From Sulfitobacter guttiformis (GTDB lineage Bacteria; Pseudomonadota; Alphaproteobacteria; Rhodobacterales; Rhodobacteraceae), in assembly GCF_003610455.1 (NCBI RefSeq), contig NZ_RAQK01000001.1, positions 2,232,001 to 2,296,000 on the forward strand: a stretch of 64,000 nt of DNA, read 5' to 3'. Every line of letters begins with the position of its first letter. Position 1 is the stretch's first letter. The translations under genes and the position numbers were made by a program. The notes beneath the pieces are model-generated. The model was not told the origin of the DNA. It was given only the letters and a program-made list of their open reading frames with translations, and searched no databases. Positions 25,594 to 36,190 of this stretch are shown here, piece by piece.

Positions 25594-27213
25594 CTATTCC
25601 GACCCAACAACATAATCCGGAAGGCTGCCAATTGCGTTGATTTTGGTTAGCAGAGTTACATCTCCGTAGTGATCACCTGCGGTTCTTGATGCGTGTCCGG
25701 TGATCCCATCAATTACCCGATCTTCAATTCGTGCCTCTCTTGCGAATGTCTTGAAATGGTGTCGCCAGCCGTGGTTGGGCAGGACCCCTTTTACTGTGAG
25801 GTTGTTACGCGTCATCCACTTTCTAAGTTTTGCAGCACTTGCCTCTGCCGCCTTAAGTGCGCTTGCACCTGGCCTTGCCACATAAAACAGTGGCCCGACT
25901 GTCTGCCGGACGAAGGTATCAAAGCCCATTTTGATCAGCTGTGGGTGGACCGGCACATCACGGTATTCGCCGGTCTTGACGGTCCCTGCATCCGGTGAAA
26001 TGCGCAGCACCATTGTTTCACCTTCCCACCTGACATCCTCCCGACGCATTTGCGTCATTTCAACAACGCGGGCACCGGTAAATGCGCAAAGCCATGGCAC
26101 CCACCGGCGTGTTGCAATGCTCTGCGCAGGTTCGGCCCCATTTGCTTCAGTTCTTTGCTCGGATGATGCTGCCTTCAGGATGCGAACTGCCTCCTCTCGG
26201 GTATACCCCTTCTCACGGATACGGATATTCTTTGGCAATTCCTGTTTGACAGTTGCCGCTACATTTGTTGGCAAGATGTCATGCTCGACTGCCCAGCTCA
26301 GGACGGCTTGAATGCTACTAAGGTAGACCTTCTTGACTGTGCTTTGCGCCAGAGTATCTAATTTTTCGTCTCGCCAACGAACAATATCAGCTTTTGTGAT
26401 TACCCGTGCATCGTTGTGACCCAAAAAGCGAATGAGATCGGTAATTACTGGCTGCCAGCGTTTTGGCAGACTCTTCCCCTTGCCAAGCTTTTGTCTACCG
26501 TTGAGATATTGGTCGAAGAGCGATTGTAGTGGGACGTTTTTTGCTGGGGCTTCTGGGGCCAGTGGGGCCGGGAGGGCCGTCTCAACCTGCAGAAGCGGCG
26601 GTATCGTTGGCGCAATGATGAAATCAGGTGCTGGCCGCCCCGAAAAGTCGCCCTCATCTCTCTCGGCTGCACGCGCCATAGCTTCGTATTCTGACCTGCA
26701 CAGCGCCATGGCCAGCAGACGCCACTCGCGGGAGCCGAATTGTGCTTTTGTTCGTCCTAGATGCTTGTATCGCTTAACCCGTCCGACAACCAGGACGGCA
26801 AGCTTCCCGTCTTCCAGTAGTCCTGAGTAGCCGCGCTTGAGAAGTGTGGCCAACTGATCATCCACCCCTACCTGCGCATATAGATGCGTTGTTTCCCGAA
26901 GCTCCGTATCAAAGGCGAGCCGGTCCAGATAGTTGTCAGTAGCGATCTGCTGGATACTCCAAGTGTCTACCGGCGCTACTGGCGCGAGTTTTTTCTCAGC
27001 GGCATCCCGACATTGCTGTTCCGCCTCATCGAGTCTCATCTGAAGCACAGCAATCTCGATGGTGTGCTGTGCGATCGCTTTACGACGGTCACCGCCCAGT
27101 GCGGTGCGGAGTTCGGTTTTATTCCCAAGGTAAGGCCGCAGTCTTTCCGGCACAGAAATGCGGGAAAAGTAACGACCTTCGCGATCCAGAAAGTTCTTGA
27201 TCTTACCCGCCAC
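25594..27213 (-). CDS. Tyrosine recombinase (site-specific integrase of the island)
   Basis: 539 aa from a GTG at 27213 with CGGAG eight bases upstream. The N-terminal 45 residues (FLDREGRYFSRISVPERLRPYL) match DUF6538, common on integrases of alphaproteobacterial islands. A SAM-like core-binding domain spans about 226-320. The catalytic domain shows Arg382 (FTGARVVEMT), His481 and Arg484 (HGWRHHF), His507 (ITGH) and nucleophile Tyr516 (DHYGDV). All catalytic residues are present, so the enzyme should be active. It starts 92 bases from the 3' end of tRNA-Thr, the classical position of an island integrase next to its attachment site. Confidence 0.95.
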   Translation of the reverse strand: MAGKIKNFLDREGRYFSRISVPERLRPYLGNKTELRTALGGDRRKAIAQHTIEIAVLQMRLDEAEQQCRDAAEKKLAPVAPVDTWSIQQIATDNYLDRLAFDTELRETTHLYAQVGVDDQLATLLKRGYSGLLEDGKLAVLVVGRVKRYKHLGRTKAQFGSREWRLLAMALCRSEYEAMARAAERDEGDFSGRPAPDFIIAPTIPPLLQVETALPAPLAPEAPAKNVPLQSLFDQYLNGRQKLGKGKSLPKRWQPVITDLIRFLGHNDARVITKADIVRWRDEKLDTLAQSTVKKVYLSSIQAVLSWAVEHDILPTNVAATVKQELPKNIRIREKGYTREEAVRILKAASSEQRTEANGAEPAQSIATRRWVPWLCAFTGARVVEMTQMRREDVRWEGETMVLRISPDAGTVKTGEYRDVPVHPQLIKMGFDTFVRQTVGPLFYVARPGASALKAAEASAAKLRKWMTRNNLTVKGVLPNHGWRHHFKTFAREARIEDRVIDGITGHASRTAGDHYGDVTLLTKINAIGSLPDYVVGSE

Positions 27214-27304
27214 GATTCACTCCGTTCTGTTACGCGTTTTGTAACATCGAGACGGACAAAGCCCCATACGGTCAAGGGGATTAAATGATATCAGGGGGTT
27301 GTCA

Positions 27305-27379
27305 TGGTGCTGTTGGGGAGGATTGAACTCCCGACCTCGTCATTACCAATGACGCGCTCTACCACTGAGCTACAACAGC
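27305..27379 (-). tRNA. tRNA-Thr (GGT anticodon)
   Basis: Reading the minus strand, the acceptor stem GCTGTTG/CAACAGC pairs fully. The D stem is GCTC/GAGC, the anticodon stem CGTCA/TGACG with loop TTGGTAA gives anticodon GGT, and the T stem is GGGAG/CTCCC with loop TTCAATC. The CCA end is encoded. Total length 75 bases. Its 3' end faces the integrase, so the attachment core is probably within the T arm and acceptor stem. Confidence 0.97.
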
Positions 27380-27474
27380 GCCGATAGCGGGCTGAGTAGC
27401 GCCAAACGCCGCGCCGCGCAACCCAAATTCGCAGCTATCTGGACCCCGCCCCACAGCTGGGTTAGACAGGCGCC

Positions 27475-27726
27475 ATGGCAAACAAAGAGCCCCCTCAAAC
27501 ACGCAACCAGACGTGCGATCCAACACCGGCTCAAGCCGCCAAATCCGCACATGCCGCGCGTAAGCAGGCACGCCTGTCCCAAGCGCTCAAGGCGAACATG
27601 GCGCGGCGTAAAGGTCAGGCGCGCGCACGTGCAGGCCAAACCGACGAGAGCGCACAGACAAGCACGGCCGAAACAGACACGCCGCAAACACGCACTGCGC
27701 AAGACACGCAACACAAGGAAACATAA
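27475..27726 (+). CDS. Small basic disordered protein upstream of murA
   Basis: 83 aa, rich in A, Q, T, K and R, with no hydrophobic core. The middle segment ALKANMARRKGQARARAG is strongly basic and looks conserved in type among roseobacters, where a short gene of this sort often precedes murA. It ends three bases before the murA start, so the two are probably co-transcribed. It is likely disordered and may bind nucleic acid; function unknown. It is the first core gene to the right of the tRNA. Confidence 0.65.
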   Translation: MANKEPPQTRNQTCDPTPAQAAKSAHAARKQARLSQALKANMARRKGQARARAGQTDESAQTSTAETDTPQTRTAQDTQHKET

Positions 27727-27729
27727 GGC

Positions 27730-29001
27730 ATGGACGCAATTCTGGTACGGGGCGGTGGACCGCTCAGTGGTACAATCCCGATCGCGGGCGCAAAAAACGC
27801 ATGCCTAACCTTAATGCCTGCCACGCTCCTGAGCGAGGAGCCGTTGACCCTAACAAACGCGCCGCGCCTCAGTGACATCCGCACCATGACGCAATTGCTG
27901 CAGTCACTGGGTGCTGAAATATCTTCGCTACAAGAAGGCCGTGTGATCACCATGTCGAGCCATGGCACGATCAACACGCGCGCTGAATATGACATCGTGC
28001 GCAAGATGCGCGCTTCCAATCTGGTCCTTGGGCCGCTGCTGGCCCGCGAAGGCTATGCCGAAGTTTCCCTGCCGGGGGGGTGTGCTATCGGTGCGCGCCC
28101 TATGGATATCCACACCAACGGGCTGGAGAAAATGGGTGCAACCATCGACCTGCGCGACGGCTACCTGTATGCAAAAGCAGCCGGAGGCCGCCTGAAAGGG
28201 GCAGTGATTGATTTTCCTTTCGCCTCTGTTGGGGCGACCGAGAACATTATGATGGCTGCTACCCTCGCTAAGGGCACTACAGTGATTAACAATGCCGCGC
28301 GCGAACCGGAGATCGTCGATCTCGCTGATTGTCTGCGCCGCATGGGCGCCCAGATCGACGGAGACGGCACCTCGACCATAACCATTCAAGGCGTTGACCG
28401 CCTTGGCGCTGCGACACATCCTGTTGTGACCGACCGGATCGAGCTGGGCACATACATGCTGGCACCCGCCATCTGCGGCGGTGAAGTGGAGCTGTTGGGC
28501 GGCCGCCTCGATCTTGTTGGAGCATTTTGCGAAAAGCTCGACGCCGCAGGTATCGAGGTCACCGAAACGGACAAGGGTCTCAAAGTGAAACGCCGCAGCG
28601 ACGGGGTGAATGCTGTCGATGTCACAACCGAGCCGTTCCCTGGCTTTCCCACCGACCTTCAGGCGCAAATGATGGCGTTGCTGTGCACTGCGACCGGCAC
28701 CTCTACGTTGGAGGAAAAAATATTCGAGAACCGCTTCATGCACGCGCCCGAGCTCATCCGGATGGGCGCAAAAGTTGAGGTACACGGCGGCAAGGCAATC
28801 GTAACGGGCGTTGACAAGCTCAAAGGCGCCCGTGTTATGGCCACCGACTTGCGCGCTTCCGTTTCACTGATCCTCGCCGGTATGGCTGCCGAAGGCGAAA
28901 CAAAAGTGAGCCGCGTCTACCACCTTGATCGGGGCTATGAGCATGTTGTCGCGAAACTGCGCGGTGTAGGCGCAACTATCGAGCGGATTAAAGACGAATG
29001 A
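27730..29001 (+). CDS. murA: UDP-N-acetylglucosamine 1-carboxyvinyltransferase
   Basis: 423 aa, usual length. It transfers enolpyruvate from PEP to UDP-GlcNAc, the first committed step of peptidoglycan synthesis, in the cytoplasm. The substrate-binding KNA motif is present in [11 protein letters not shown] at 21-31. The catalytic cysteine is Cys118 in [14 protein letters not shown], the residue attacked by fosfomycin. FPTDLQAQ and the C-terminal LDRGYE motif are as in the family. Its stop overlaps the start of the DUF2948 gene (ATGA). Confidence 0.97.
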   Translation: MDAILVRGGGPLSGTIPIAGAKNACLTLMPATLLSEEPLTLTNAPRLSDIRTMTQLLQSLGAEISSLQEGRVITMSSHGTINTRAEYDIVRKMRASNLVLGPLLAREGYAEVSLPGGCAIGARPMDIHTNGLEKMGATIDLRDGYLYAKAAGGRLKGAVIDFPFASVGATENIMMAATLAKGTTVINNAAREPEIVDLADCLRRMGAQIDGDGTSTITIQGVDRLGAATHPVVTDRIELGTYMLAPAICGGEVELLGGRLDLVGAFCEKLDAAGIEVTETDKGLKVKRRSDGVNAVDVTTEPFPGFPTDLQAQMMALLCTATGTSTLEEKIFENRFMHAPELIRMGAKVEVHGGKAIVTGVDKLKGARVMATDLRASVSLILAGMAAEGETKVSRVYHLDRGYEHVVAKLRGVGATIERIKDE

Positions 29002-29468
29002 GCCAGGATGCAAAATTCGAGGACGGGGCAGAATCCCCGCTAAATCTCGGCGCACTCACCGATGATGACCTCGCGGTGATCTCATCGCTGGTACAAGACG
29101 CGGTTTTCCCCGCTTCAGAAATGAAATGGGACAAGCGCGCAGGGCGCTTTGCGATACTGCTCAACCGCATGCGCTGGGAGGACAAGGGGGCTGACCGTCA
29201 TGCACCCGAGCGCGTTCAATCGCTGCTTGTCTTCAATACAGTTCAGGCTGTTGCATCACAGGGTGTGCCTCAAGGAGACGCGGACACGGTCCTGTCCCTA
29301 CTGCATACAGGCTTCGAGCAAACAGATGCGCCCTCTGGCCACATCACGCTGACCCTCGCCGGTGACGGCGCGATTCGTCTTACCGTCGAAGCACTCGACG
29401 TAGCGCTCAAGGATGTCACGCGCCCTTACACAGCGCCTTCCAAAAAACGTCCCAGCCATCCTGACTGA
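28998..29468 (+). CDS. DUF2948 family protein
   Basis: 156 aa. The sequence [21 protein letters not shown], followed by [12 protein letters not shown] and a C-terminal region with [18 protein letters not shown] and [10 protein letters not shown], is the DUF2948 pattern of alphaproteobacteria. The function is unknown. The start overlaps the murA stop by four bases, and hisD follows after 125 bases, the conserved roseobacter order. No membrane segment or catalytic motif is seen. Confidence 0.88.
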   Translation: MSQDAKFEDGAESPLNLGALTDDDLAVISSLVQDAVFPASEMKWDKRAGRFAILLNRMRWEDKGADRHAPERVQSLLVFNTVQAVASQGVPQGDADTVLSLLHTGFEQTDAPSGHITLTLAGDGAIRLTVEALDVALKDVTRPYTAPSKKRPSHPD

Positions 29469-29593
29469 CCGACCCTTTTTTCGTTTTGCTGACAAACTCA
29501 AATCTGCCTCAGGTACGGGCGCCAACGTCGCACCCCTCTTGAGGCCCGCACCAATCCCCGCTAACTCCTGACCCAACAACAGGAGCCAAAGCC

Positions 29594-30895
29594 ATGCCCG
29601 TATTCCTTGACGCCACAGCCCCCGAATTCGAGGCGGCCTTCAACACGCTTCTGAATGCCAAACGCGAGGACAGTCCCGATGTCGATTCAGTGGTGGCAGA
29701 TATCATTGCGGATGTGCGCGCGCGCGGGGATCAGGCGGTAATTGACCTGACTGCGAAATTCGATCGCATTACCCTGACACCGCAAACCCTGCGGATTACG
29801 GCGGACGAAATCGCGGCGGCTGTGGCGCAGGTGAGCCCCGAGGACAGAGACGCTCTGGAACTCGCCGCGGCACGTATCCGCGCATATCATACACGCCAAC
29901 TCCCCGATGATGCCGAATGGACCGACGAGACTGGCGCAACGCTAGGCTGGCGCTGGTCCGCAGTCTCGGCCGCAGGTCTTTATGTGCCCGGCGGTTTGGC
30001 CAGCTATCCCAGTTCGGTTTTGATGAACGCAATTCCCGCAAAAGTCGCCGGAGTTCAGCGCCTTGCCATGGTTGTGCCTACGCCTGATGGCATCCTCAAC
30101 CCACTGGTTTTGCTGGCTGCGCATATCTCCGGTGTGGATGAGGTCTACCGCATCGGTGGCGCACAGGCCGTCGCGGCACTTGCTTATGGCACTGATACGA
30201 TCGCGCCCGTTGATAAAATTACCGGCCCCGGCAACGCCTTTGTCGCTGCGGCCAAGCGGCGCGTATTTGGCAAGGTCGGTATAGACATGATCGCAGGTCC
30301 TTCGGAAATCCTTATTGTTGCAGACGGCGATAATGATCCTGACTGGATTGCCCTTGATCTGTTGTCGCAGGCGGAGCATGACGAGAGCGCGCAATCGATC
30401 CTGATCACCACCGATGAAGCATTCGGCAAGGCAGTTGCTGATGCTGTCGATAAACGTCTGGAATCATTGCAGCGTGCTCATATCGCTGGCCCGTCGTGGC
30501 GCGATTATGGTGCGATTATTACTGTTCCTGACCTCGATCTGGCGGCAAAGCTCACTGACCGCATTGCCCCCGAGCATCTTGAGCTCTGCGTGGCCGATCC
30601 TCACAGCCTCAGCGCAAAGATTACCCATGCAGGTGCGATATTCCTCGGTCAGTGGACTCCCGAAGCAATAGGTGACTATGTGGGTGGGCCCAATCACGTT
30701 TTGCCCACGGCCCGGTCTGCCCGCTTTTCCTCCGGCCTTTCAGTACTTGATTTTATGAAGCGCACGACGTTGGCTCATATGACGCCAGCGGCCCTTCGCG
30801 CCATAGGTCCGGCCGCCGAGCGGCTGGCCAGATCCGAAAGCCTTGAGGCGCACGGCCTGTCGGTTACGGCACGTCTGCGCAAACTGAACGACTAG
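29594..30895 (+). CDS. hisD: Histidinol dehydrogenase
   Basis: 433 aa; AGGAG precedes the ATG. It oxidises L-histidinol to L-histidine in two NAD-dependent steps, the last reactions of histidine synthesis. Family motifs are intact: GLYVPGGLASYPSS, DKITGPGNAFVAAAKR, GPSEILIVAD, SQAEHDESAQ (zinc ligands) and GPNHVLPTA. The catalytic Glu/His pair lies in APEHLELC. It sits in the conserved block murA, DUF2948, hisD, UPF0262, phosphatase rather than in a his operon. Confidence 0.97.
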   Translation: MPVFLDATAPEFEAAFNTLLNAKREDSPDVDSVVADIIADVRARGDQAVIDLTAKFDRITLTPQTLRITADEIAAAVAQVSPEDRDALELAAARIRAYHTRQLPDDAEWTDETGATLGWRWSAVSAAGLYVPGGLASYPSSVLMNAIPAKVAGVQRLAMVVPTPDGILNPLVLLAAHISGVDEVYRIGGAQAVAALAYGTDTIAPVDKITGPGNAFVAAAKRRVFGKVGIDMIAGPSEILIVADGDNDPDWIALDLLSQAEHDESAQSILITTDEAFGKAVADAVDKRLESLQRAHIAGPSWRDYGAIITVPDLDLAAKLTDRIAPEHLELCVADPHSLSAKITHAGAIFLGQWTPEAIGDYVGGPNHVLPTARSARFSSGLSVLDFMKRTTLAHMTPAALRAIGPAAERLARSESLEAHGLSVTARLRKLND

Positions 30896-30997
30896 CACGC
30901 TACGTAAGCGGCTAGTTCAAGGGGGGGTGGATTGCCATGTGCGCTGCGCTGTCGTAATCAGCTGTGAAATCAGGCCTTACAAAAGGATGCGCCGCCG

Positions 30998-31477
30998 ATG
31001 TCCCGCATCAGCCATATTAACCTCGATGATTCCGGTCTTCCGGCACCCACCCCCGAGATCGAGCAGGAGCGTCGCGTTGCGGTCTTTGATCTGCTTGAGG
31101 ACAACACATTTGTGCTGCCCACACGCGCTGATAGGCCTGTACCACAAGGGCCGTACCACCTTCACCTCTCGATCCGCGACAAACGTCTTGTGTTTGATGT
31201 CGCCAATGAAAGTGCAGAGAAAGCAGCCGAATTCCACCTCTCGCTCGGACCCTTCCGGCAGGTCGTAAAAGACTATTTCCAGATTTGCGAATCGTACTTT
31301 GACGCGGTCAAAAAACTGCCTCCCGCGCAGATCGAAACGATAGACATGGCGCGCCGTGGTATCCACATGGAAGGATCCCGCGTGTTGCAAGAGCGGCTTG
31401 AGGGTAAGGCAGAGATTGATATTGATACAGCGCGCCGCCTTTTCACCCTTATCTGCGTTCTGCATTTCGGGGGCTGA
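30998..31477 (+). CDS. UPF0262 family protein
   Basis: 159 aa. The N-terminal INLDDSGLPAPTPEIEQERRVAVFDLLE and the middle VPQGPYHLHLSIRD and SLGPFRQVVKDYF segments are characteristic of UPF0262, a family restricted mostly to alphaproteobacteria and of unknown function. It is soluble. It is followed after three bases by the phosphatase gene, so they share a transcript. AAAAGGA lies 11 bases before the start. Confidence 0.9.
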   Translation: MSRISHINLDDSGLPAPTPEIEQERRVAVFDLLEDNTFVLPTRADRPVPQGPYHLHLSIRDKRLVFDVANESAEKAAEFHLSLGPFRQVVKDYFQICESYFDAVKKLPPAQIETIDMARRGIHMEGSRVLQERLEGKAEIDIDTARRLFTLICVLHFGG

Positions 31478-31480
31478 GGG

Positions 31481-31945
31481 GTGACGCAAGAGCTGCCTCA
31501 ATCAGTCCTCTTTTGCTGTGATCACAACGCCGTCCGCTCTCCCATGGCCGAGGGGTTGATGAAGCAGATGTACGGTATGGATGTCTATGTGCAGTCTGTG
31601 GGCGTCAAGAACGACCTCGAGATCGACGGCTATTCCATCGCGGTGTGTCAGGAACTTGGCGTAGAGCTTTCCCGTCACCGCTCACGTAGTTTCGACGAAA
31701 TGGAGAATTGGGGCGATGATCTTAGCTCCTTTGATCTGGTCATTGCCCTCTCGCCAGCCTCACAGCGCCGTGCGCTTGAGCTGACCCGTTTTTTTCACCT
31801 TGATGTTGAATATTGGCCCATACTCGACCCAACTGGATTGGCCGAAGGGCGCGAGGCAACTCTCACGCAATTCCGTGCCGCACGCGACCAGATCGCCGAG
31901 CGTTTACGAAAACGCTTTGGTCCGCCAACTCAGTCACTGCTATAG
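31481..31945 (+). CDS. Low-molecular-weight protein-tyrosine-phosphatase-like protein
   Basis: 154 aa from a GTG that follows the UPF0262 stop by three bases. VLFCCDHNAVRSPMAEGL contains the C-x5-R phosphate loop (Cys13, Arg19), here CDHNAVR in place of the common CxGNICR, followed by S and P as in the family. The acidic region near LDPTGLAEG supplies the general acid. Arsenate reductases share this fold; the context with hisD and UPF0262 favours a phosphatase of unknown substrate. Cytoplasmic. Confidence 0.85.
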   Translation: MTQELPQSVLFCCDHNAVRSPMAEGLMKQMYGMDVYVQSVGVKNDLEIDGYSIAVCQELGVELSRHRSRSFDEMENWGDDLSSFDLVIALSPASQRRALELTRFFHLDVEYWPILDPTGLAEGREATLTQFRAARDQIAERLRKRFGPPTQSLL

Positions 31946-31997
31946 GCGAAGACTGACTGGGCAGACCTGATTATAAGTTATGTTGAACGATCTGAGA

Positions 31998-32357
31998 TCA
32001 CACGCGGGAGCATAGCTGCTCGGCACTCTGTCCGAATGCCTTCCAGCTTGCCCAGAACGCATTGTCTGAGCTGCGGTCCGACTGACGCCATTCCTGAACC
32101 TTATGCGGATCCTTGAATGCTTTGACGCCGCGGCGTTGTTCGGAAGACGAAAGCTGCCGGTCTGCTACGGCCTGAACGCAACCACAGCGCGCTGCACTCG
32201 CTGCTTTGCGACCCTGTGCGACGCAGGCCTTCTGCAATGGGCCGGTCGCATAAAGTTGCACCGGCGTGTACGCCCCGCGCGTGGTATAACTCGATGCACC
32301 GCCGCCACAAGCGGCGAGAGTGGACAGCGCAACCAGCGCGAAAATCGTTGATTTCAT
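31998..32357 (-). CDS. Small lipoprotein
   Basis: 119 aa with a clear lipoprotein signal: MKSTIFALVALSTLAACGGG, with lipobox LAAC and acylated Cys17. The mature part has five further cysteines, including CVAQ, RCGC and a C-terminal LCSRV, which may form disulfides in the periplasm. Roseobacter homologues are common; none has a defined role to my knowledge. It is transcribed convergently with the phosphatase gene, with 52 bases between the stops. Confidence 0.85.
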   Translation of the reverse strand: MKSTIFALVALSTLAACGGGASSYTTRGAYTPVQLYATGPLQKACVAQGRKAASAARCGCVQAVADRQLSSSEQRRGVKAFKDPHKVQEWRQSDRSSDNAFWASWKAFGQSAEQLCSRV

Positions 32358-32912
32358 AGTCTTTGCCTTTGTCTCGGGCCGCAGGTGGGTTTTCCCATTT
32401 TGGTGCGGCTATACCTGCTCTTTGAATATAATAGCACAAATGCAAGGCAGGGGGCAAATGGCGAGTAGGCATTGAAACAATCTGTAAACGCCAGTTCGCA
32501 GATGGACTGTCAGGTCATCGCCCGCTCATCCTGCGGTTCGATCACCATTTTGGCCGTTGCGTAAGAAGGCGAGGCATTGGCGACATTCAAGTCAGACAAA
32601 TGACGTTATCCCCGAAGTCGGGATCGTCATCCGCAACTCCGATGATCGCTCACGAATCGCTGATCAGTGTGATGAAAAAGTATTTTCAGGTGTATGTCGC
32701 GGCTCTGCCTGACACCGTTAATCTGAAACGCCCGCTGCTGGTGTTCTGGCTCTCACTGGAAACATAAATATGGTAAGCTGCGGACAGCCCGTACCACCTT
32801 TTTGCTAGGCGCGGTTATGTGCAAAGACTATTTATGTTTTGATTAAATCTAATCGAAGGAGCCGCTACAAATCAATTGTGTAGCGGCTCCGGATCGCGCT
32901 TGGGTAAAAGCC
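32358..32912. other. 555-base intergenic stretch between lipoprotein and porin genes
   Basis: It holds the promoter of the lipoprotein gene at its left end and the porin terminator hairpin at its right end. In between, a plus-strand frame near 32640-32765 reads as protein-like (VMKKYFQVYVAALPDTVNL) without a usable start, possibly a remnant of an insertion. Nothing else was recognised. Confidence 0.4.
32858..32890 (-). terminator. Terminator of the porin gene
   Basis: A perfect 12-base stem (GGAGCCGCTACA at 32858-32869, complement at 32879-32890) closes a 9-base loop. On the minus strand it lies 23 bases after the porin stop and is followed by a T-rich run (TTCGATTAGATTT), so it is a good intrinsic terminator. 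Confidence 0.8.
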
Positions 32913-33995
32913 TTAGAACTTCCAGCGTGCACCGACAAATGTTACGTCGACGTCATTAAAGGCGCTGCCCGCCGTATCAAGATCATAGGTCCGGTATGTT
33001 GCGTAAAGCTCGACGTTATAGGCATCGACCTTTTGCACCACGGCAATACCCACGGATTCTGAATCACTGCCTGAGAAGGCGAAATCCGACCCGCTGTAGT
33101 AATCGGCGGACAAATACGTGCGGCCAATGGACAGCCAATCGCGTTGTAGGCCCGCTTTTGCATAAACATAGTCTGTATCCGCTTCGCGCGACTGACCGGC
33201 AGCCAGAGCAAAACTCAGTCCGGTTGGTTCGTGCAGGATAGCGGCAGAGCCCAGCGTGAAGGCCTCGGCGCTGTCGCGGATCGAATGGCCGAGACGTGCT
33301 GCGACTTTATAGTTTCCATAGTCTTTGTTGTACGACAGGCCGAAATCATAGAATTCGTCATCATTGCCTCTGGCCAGCACCTCTTCCCCTGCCGAAACGG
33401 AAAAGCCGAAGCCGTTGTATTCCGGAGTGTCATAACGAACGCGGAAGCGGCGCCCTCCGTCAAAGGCTGAAAAGGCATTGCCGATGCGCGTGCCGGAAAT
33501 TGAGCCGTCGGCCAGAGTCAGGGATTGATTAGCGGCAAGGTCACTGATGCCGGAGTAGGCAATAACGCCGGTTCCGGAGAAGTCAGCCTCGGCGGTGCCA
33601 TCCGTTGCAATGCTGCCCTGCCCGAAGGAGAATGTACCGATCGTGGCGGTTTGGTAAACAAACTCCAGTTTGCGCAGTTCACTGCGACGGTAATCCAGAT
33701 CCAGATCATTGTCCTCGCCATTGATGGAGCTGGATCCCGTCAAGCCGATCGCGCTTTCAAAATGAAACCGGAACTGAGCCCCGTTATCAAGATCACGGCG
33801 GAAAATGGCACCAACGCGCGAGTTGGAGTTATCATTATCTGTAACACCCGTCTCGGAACCGGTACCGTTATCCACGCTGATCACGCCAAGGTTCAGCTGA
33901 CCGTAAAAGTCCCACTCGGGTGTGGTATCCTGTGCAGTAGCAAGTGAGGGAAATGCCAAAAGAGCTGGCACGGCAAAGCGTGTGATCGGGTGCAT
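32913..33995 (-). CDS. Outer-membrane porin
   Basis: 360 aa. The signal peptide MHPITRFAVPALLAFPSLATAQ is cleaved after TAQ or just before it. The mature protein begins PEWDFYGQLNLGVISVDNG and shows alternating beta strands with aromatic girdle residues, ending in VTFVGARWKF, the terminal phenylalanine needed for outer-membrane assembly. Motifs such as RVGAIFRRDLDNGAQFRFHFE and RKLEFVY are typical of general (trimeric, 16-strand) porins of Rhodobacterales. It allows diffusion of small solutes. Monocistronic, with its own terminator downstream. Confidence 0.92.
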   Translation of the reverse strand: MHPITRFAVPALLAFPSLATAQDTTPEWDFYGQLNLGVISVDNGTGSETGVTDNDNSNSRVGAIFRRDLDNGAQFRFHFESAIGLTGSSSINGEDNDLDLDYRRSELRKLEFVYQTATIGTFSFGQGSIATDGTAEADFSGTGVIAYSGISDLAANQSLTLADGSISGTRIGNAFSAFDGGRRFRVRYDTPEYNGFGFSVSAGEEVLARGNDDEFYDFGLSYNKDYGNYKVAARLGHSIRDSAEAFTLGSAAILHEPTGLSFALAAGQSREADTDYVYAKAGLQRDWLSIGRTYLSADYYSGSDFAFSGSDSESVGIAVVQKVDAYNVELYATYRTYDLDTAGSAFNDVDVTFVGARWKF

Positions 33996-34270
33996 ATGTC
34001 GTCCTTAATTCAAAGTGATAGGTGGCAGTTTAGTCCGCAGTCCCCCTATCTATTAACCCAGAGGAGTTAAACCGGAATTCACACTTGCGCACATCTGATC
34101 ACCCTGATGTGAAGAGTGGTAATAACTTGCGTCAAAATGAGGTTTTCGTCTGGTCGCAAACCCTGGAATCAGCGGCGCGCGCAGCCGGTCCGGCACCTGC
34201 GCGCATGAGACGCTACCCATGGGCCATCAACCACCTTGACCGCTCCCCTAAACCCCTACATATCAGGTCT

Positions 34271-36070
<1,800 letters not shown>

Positions 36071-36071
36071 G

Positions 36072-36110
36072 CAACAAAACCAGACAGCCGAAAGCTGACT
36101 GGATTTGTTG
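36072..36110 (+). terminator. Hairpin directly after lepA
   Basis: The arms CAACAAA/TTTGTTG (7 bp), CCAG/CTGG (4 bp) and CAGC/GCTG (4 bp) stack with two A-A mismatches around the loop CGAAA. It begins two bases after the lepA stop. No T tract follows, so it may terminate weakly or stabilise the 3' end. Confidence 0.5.
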
Positions 36111-36190
36111 ACGGTGGGAGGCAGCGTATTGCAAAGCAATGCGCATTCCCACTGGATGCGGGTTGAGTGCAGGGGTTTAGGCCGAGACTG

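Noticed and set aside
26547-26572. G-rich run resembling the 17-bp recombinase repeat
   Set aside because: It lies inside the integrase gene and is explained by the Ala/Pro-rich linker it encodes (ALPAPLAPEAPA).
27305-27379. Search for a second copy of the tRNA-Thr 3' end as the other attachment site
   Set aside because: No second copy was seen by eye to the left; the true site probably lies outside the window, so none is annotated.
34085-34270. N-terminal extension of LepA
   Set aside because: The frame is open, but LepA proteins begin at the position of the ATG at 34271 and the extension has no family similarity.
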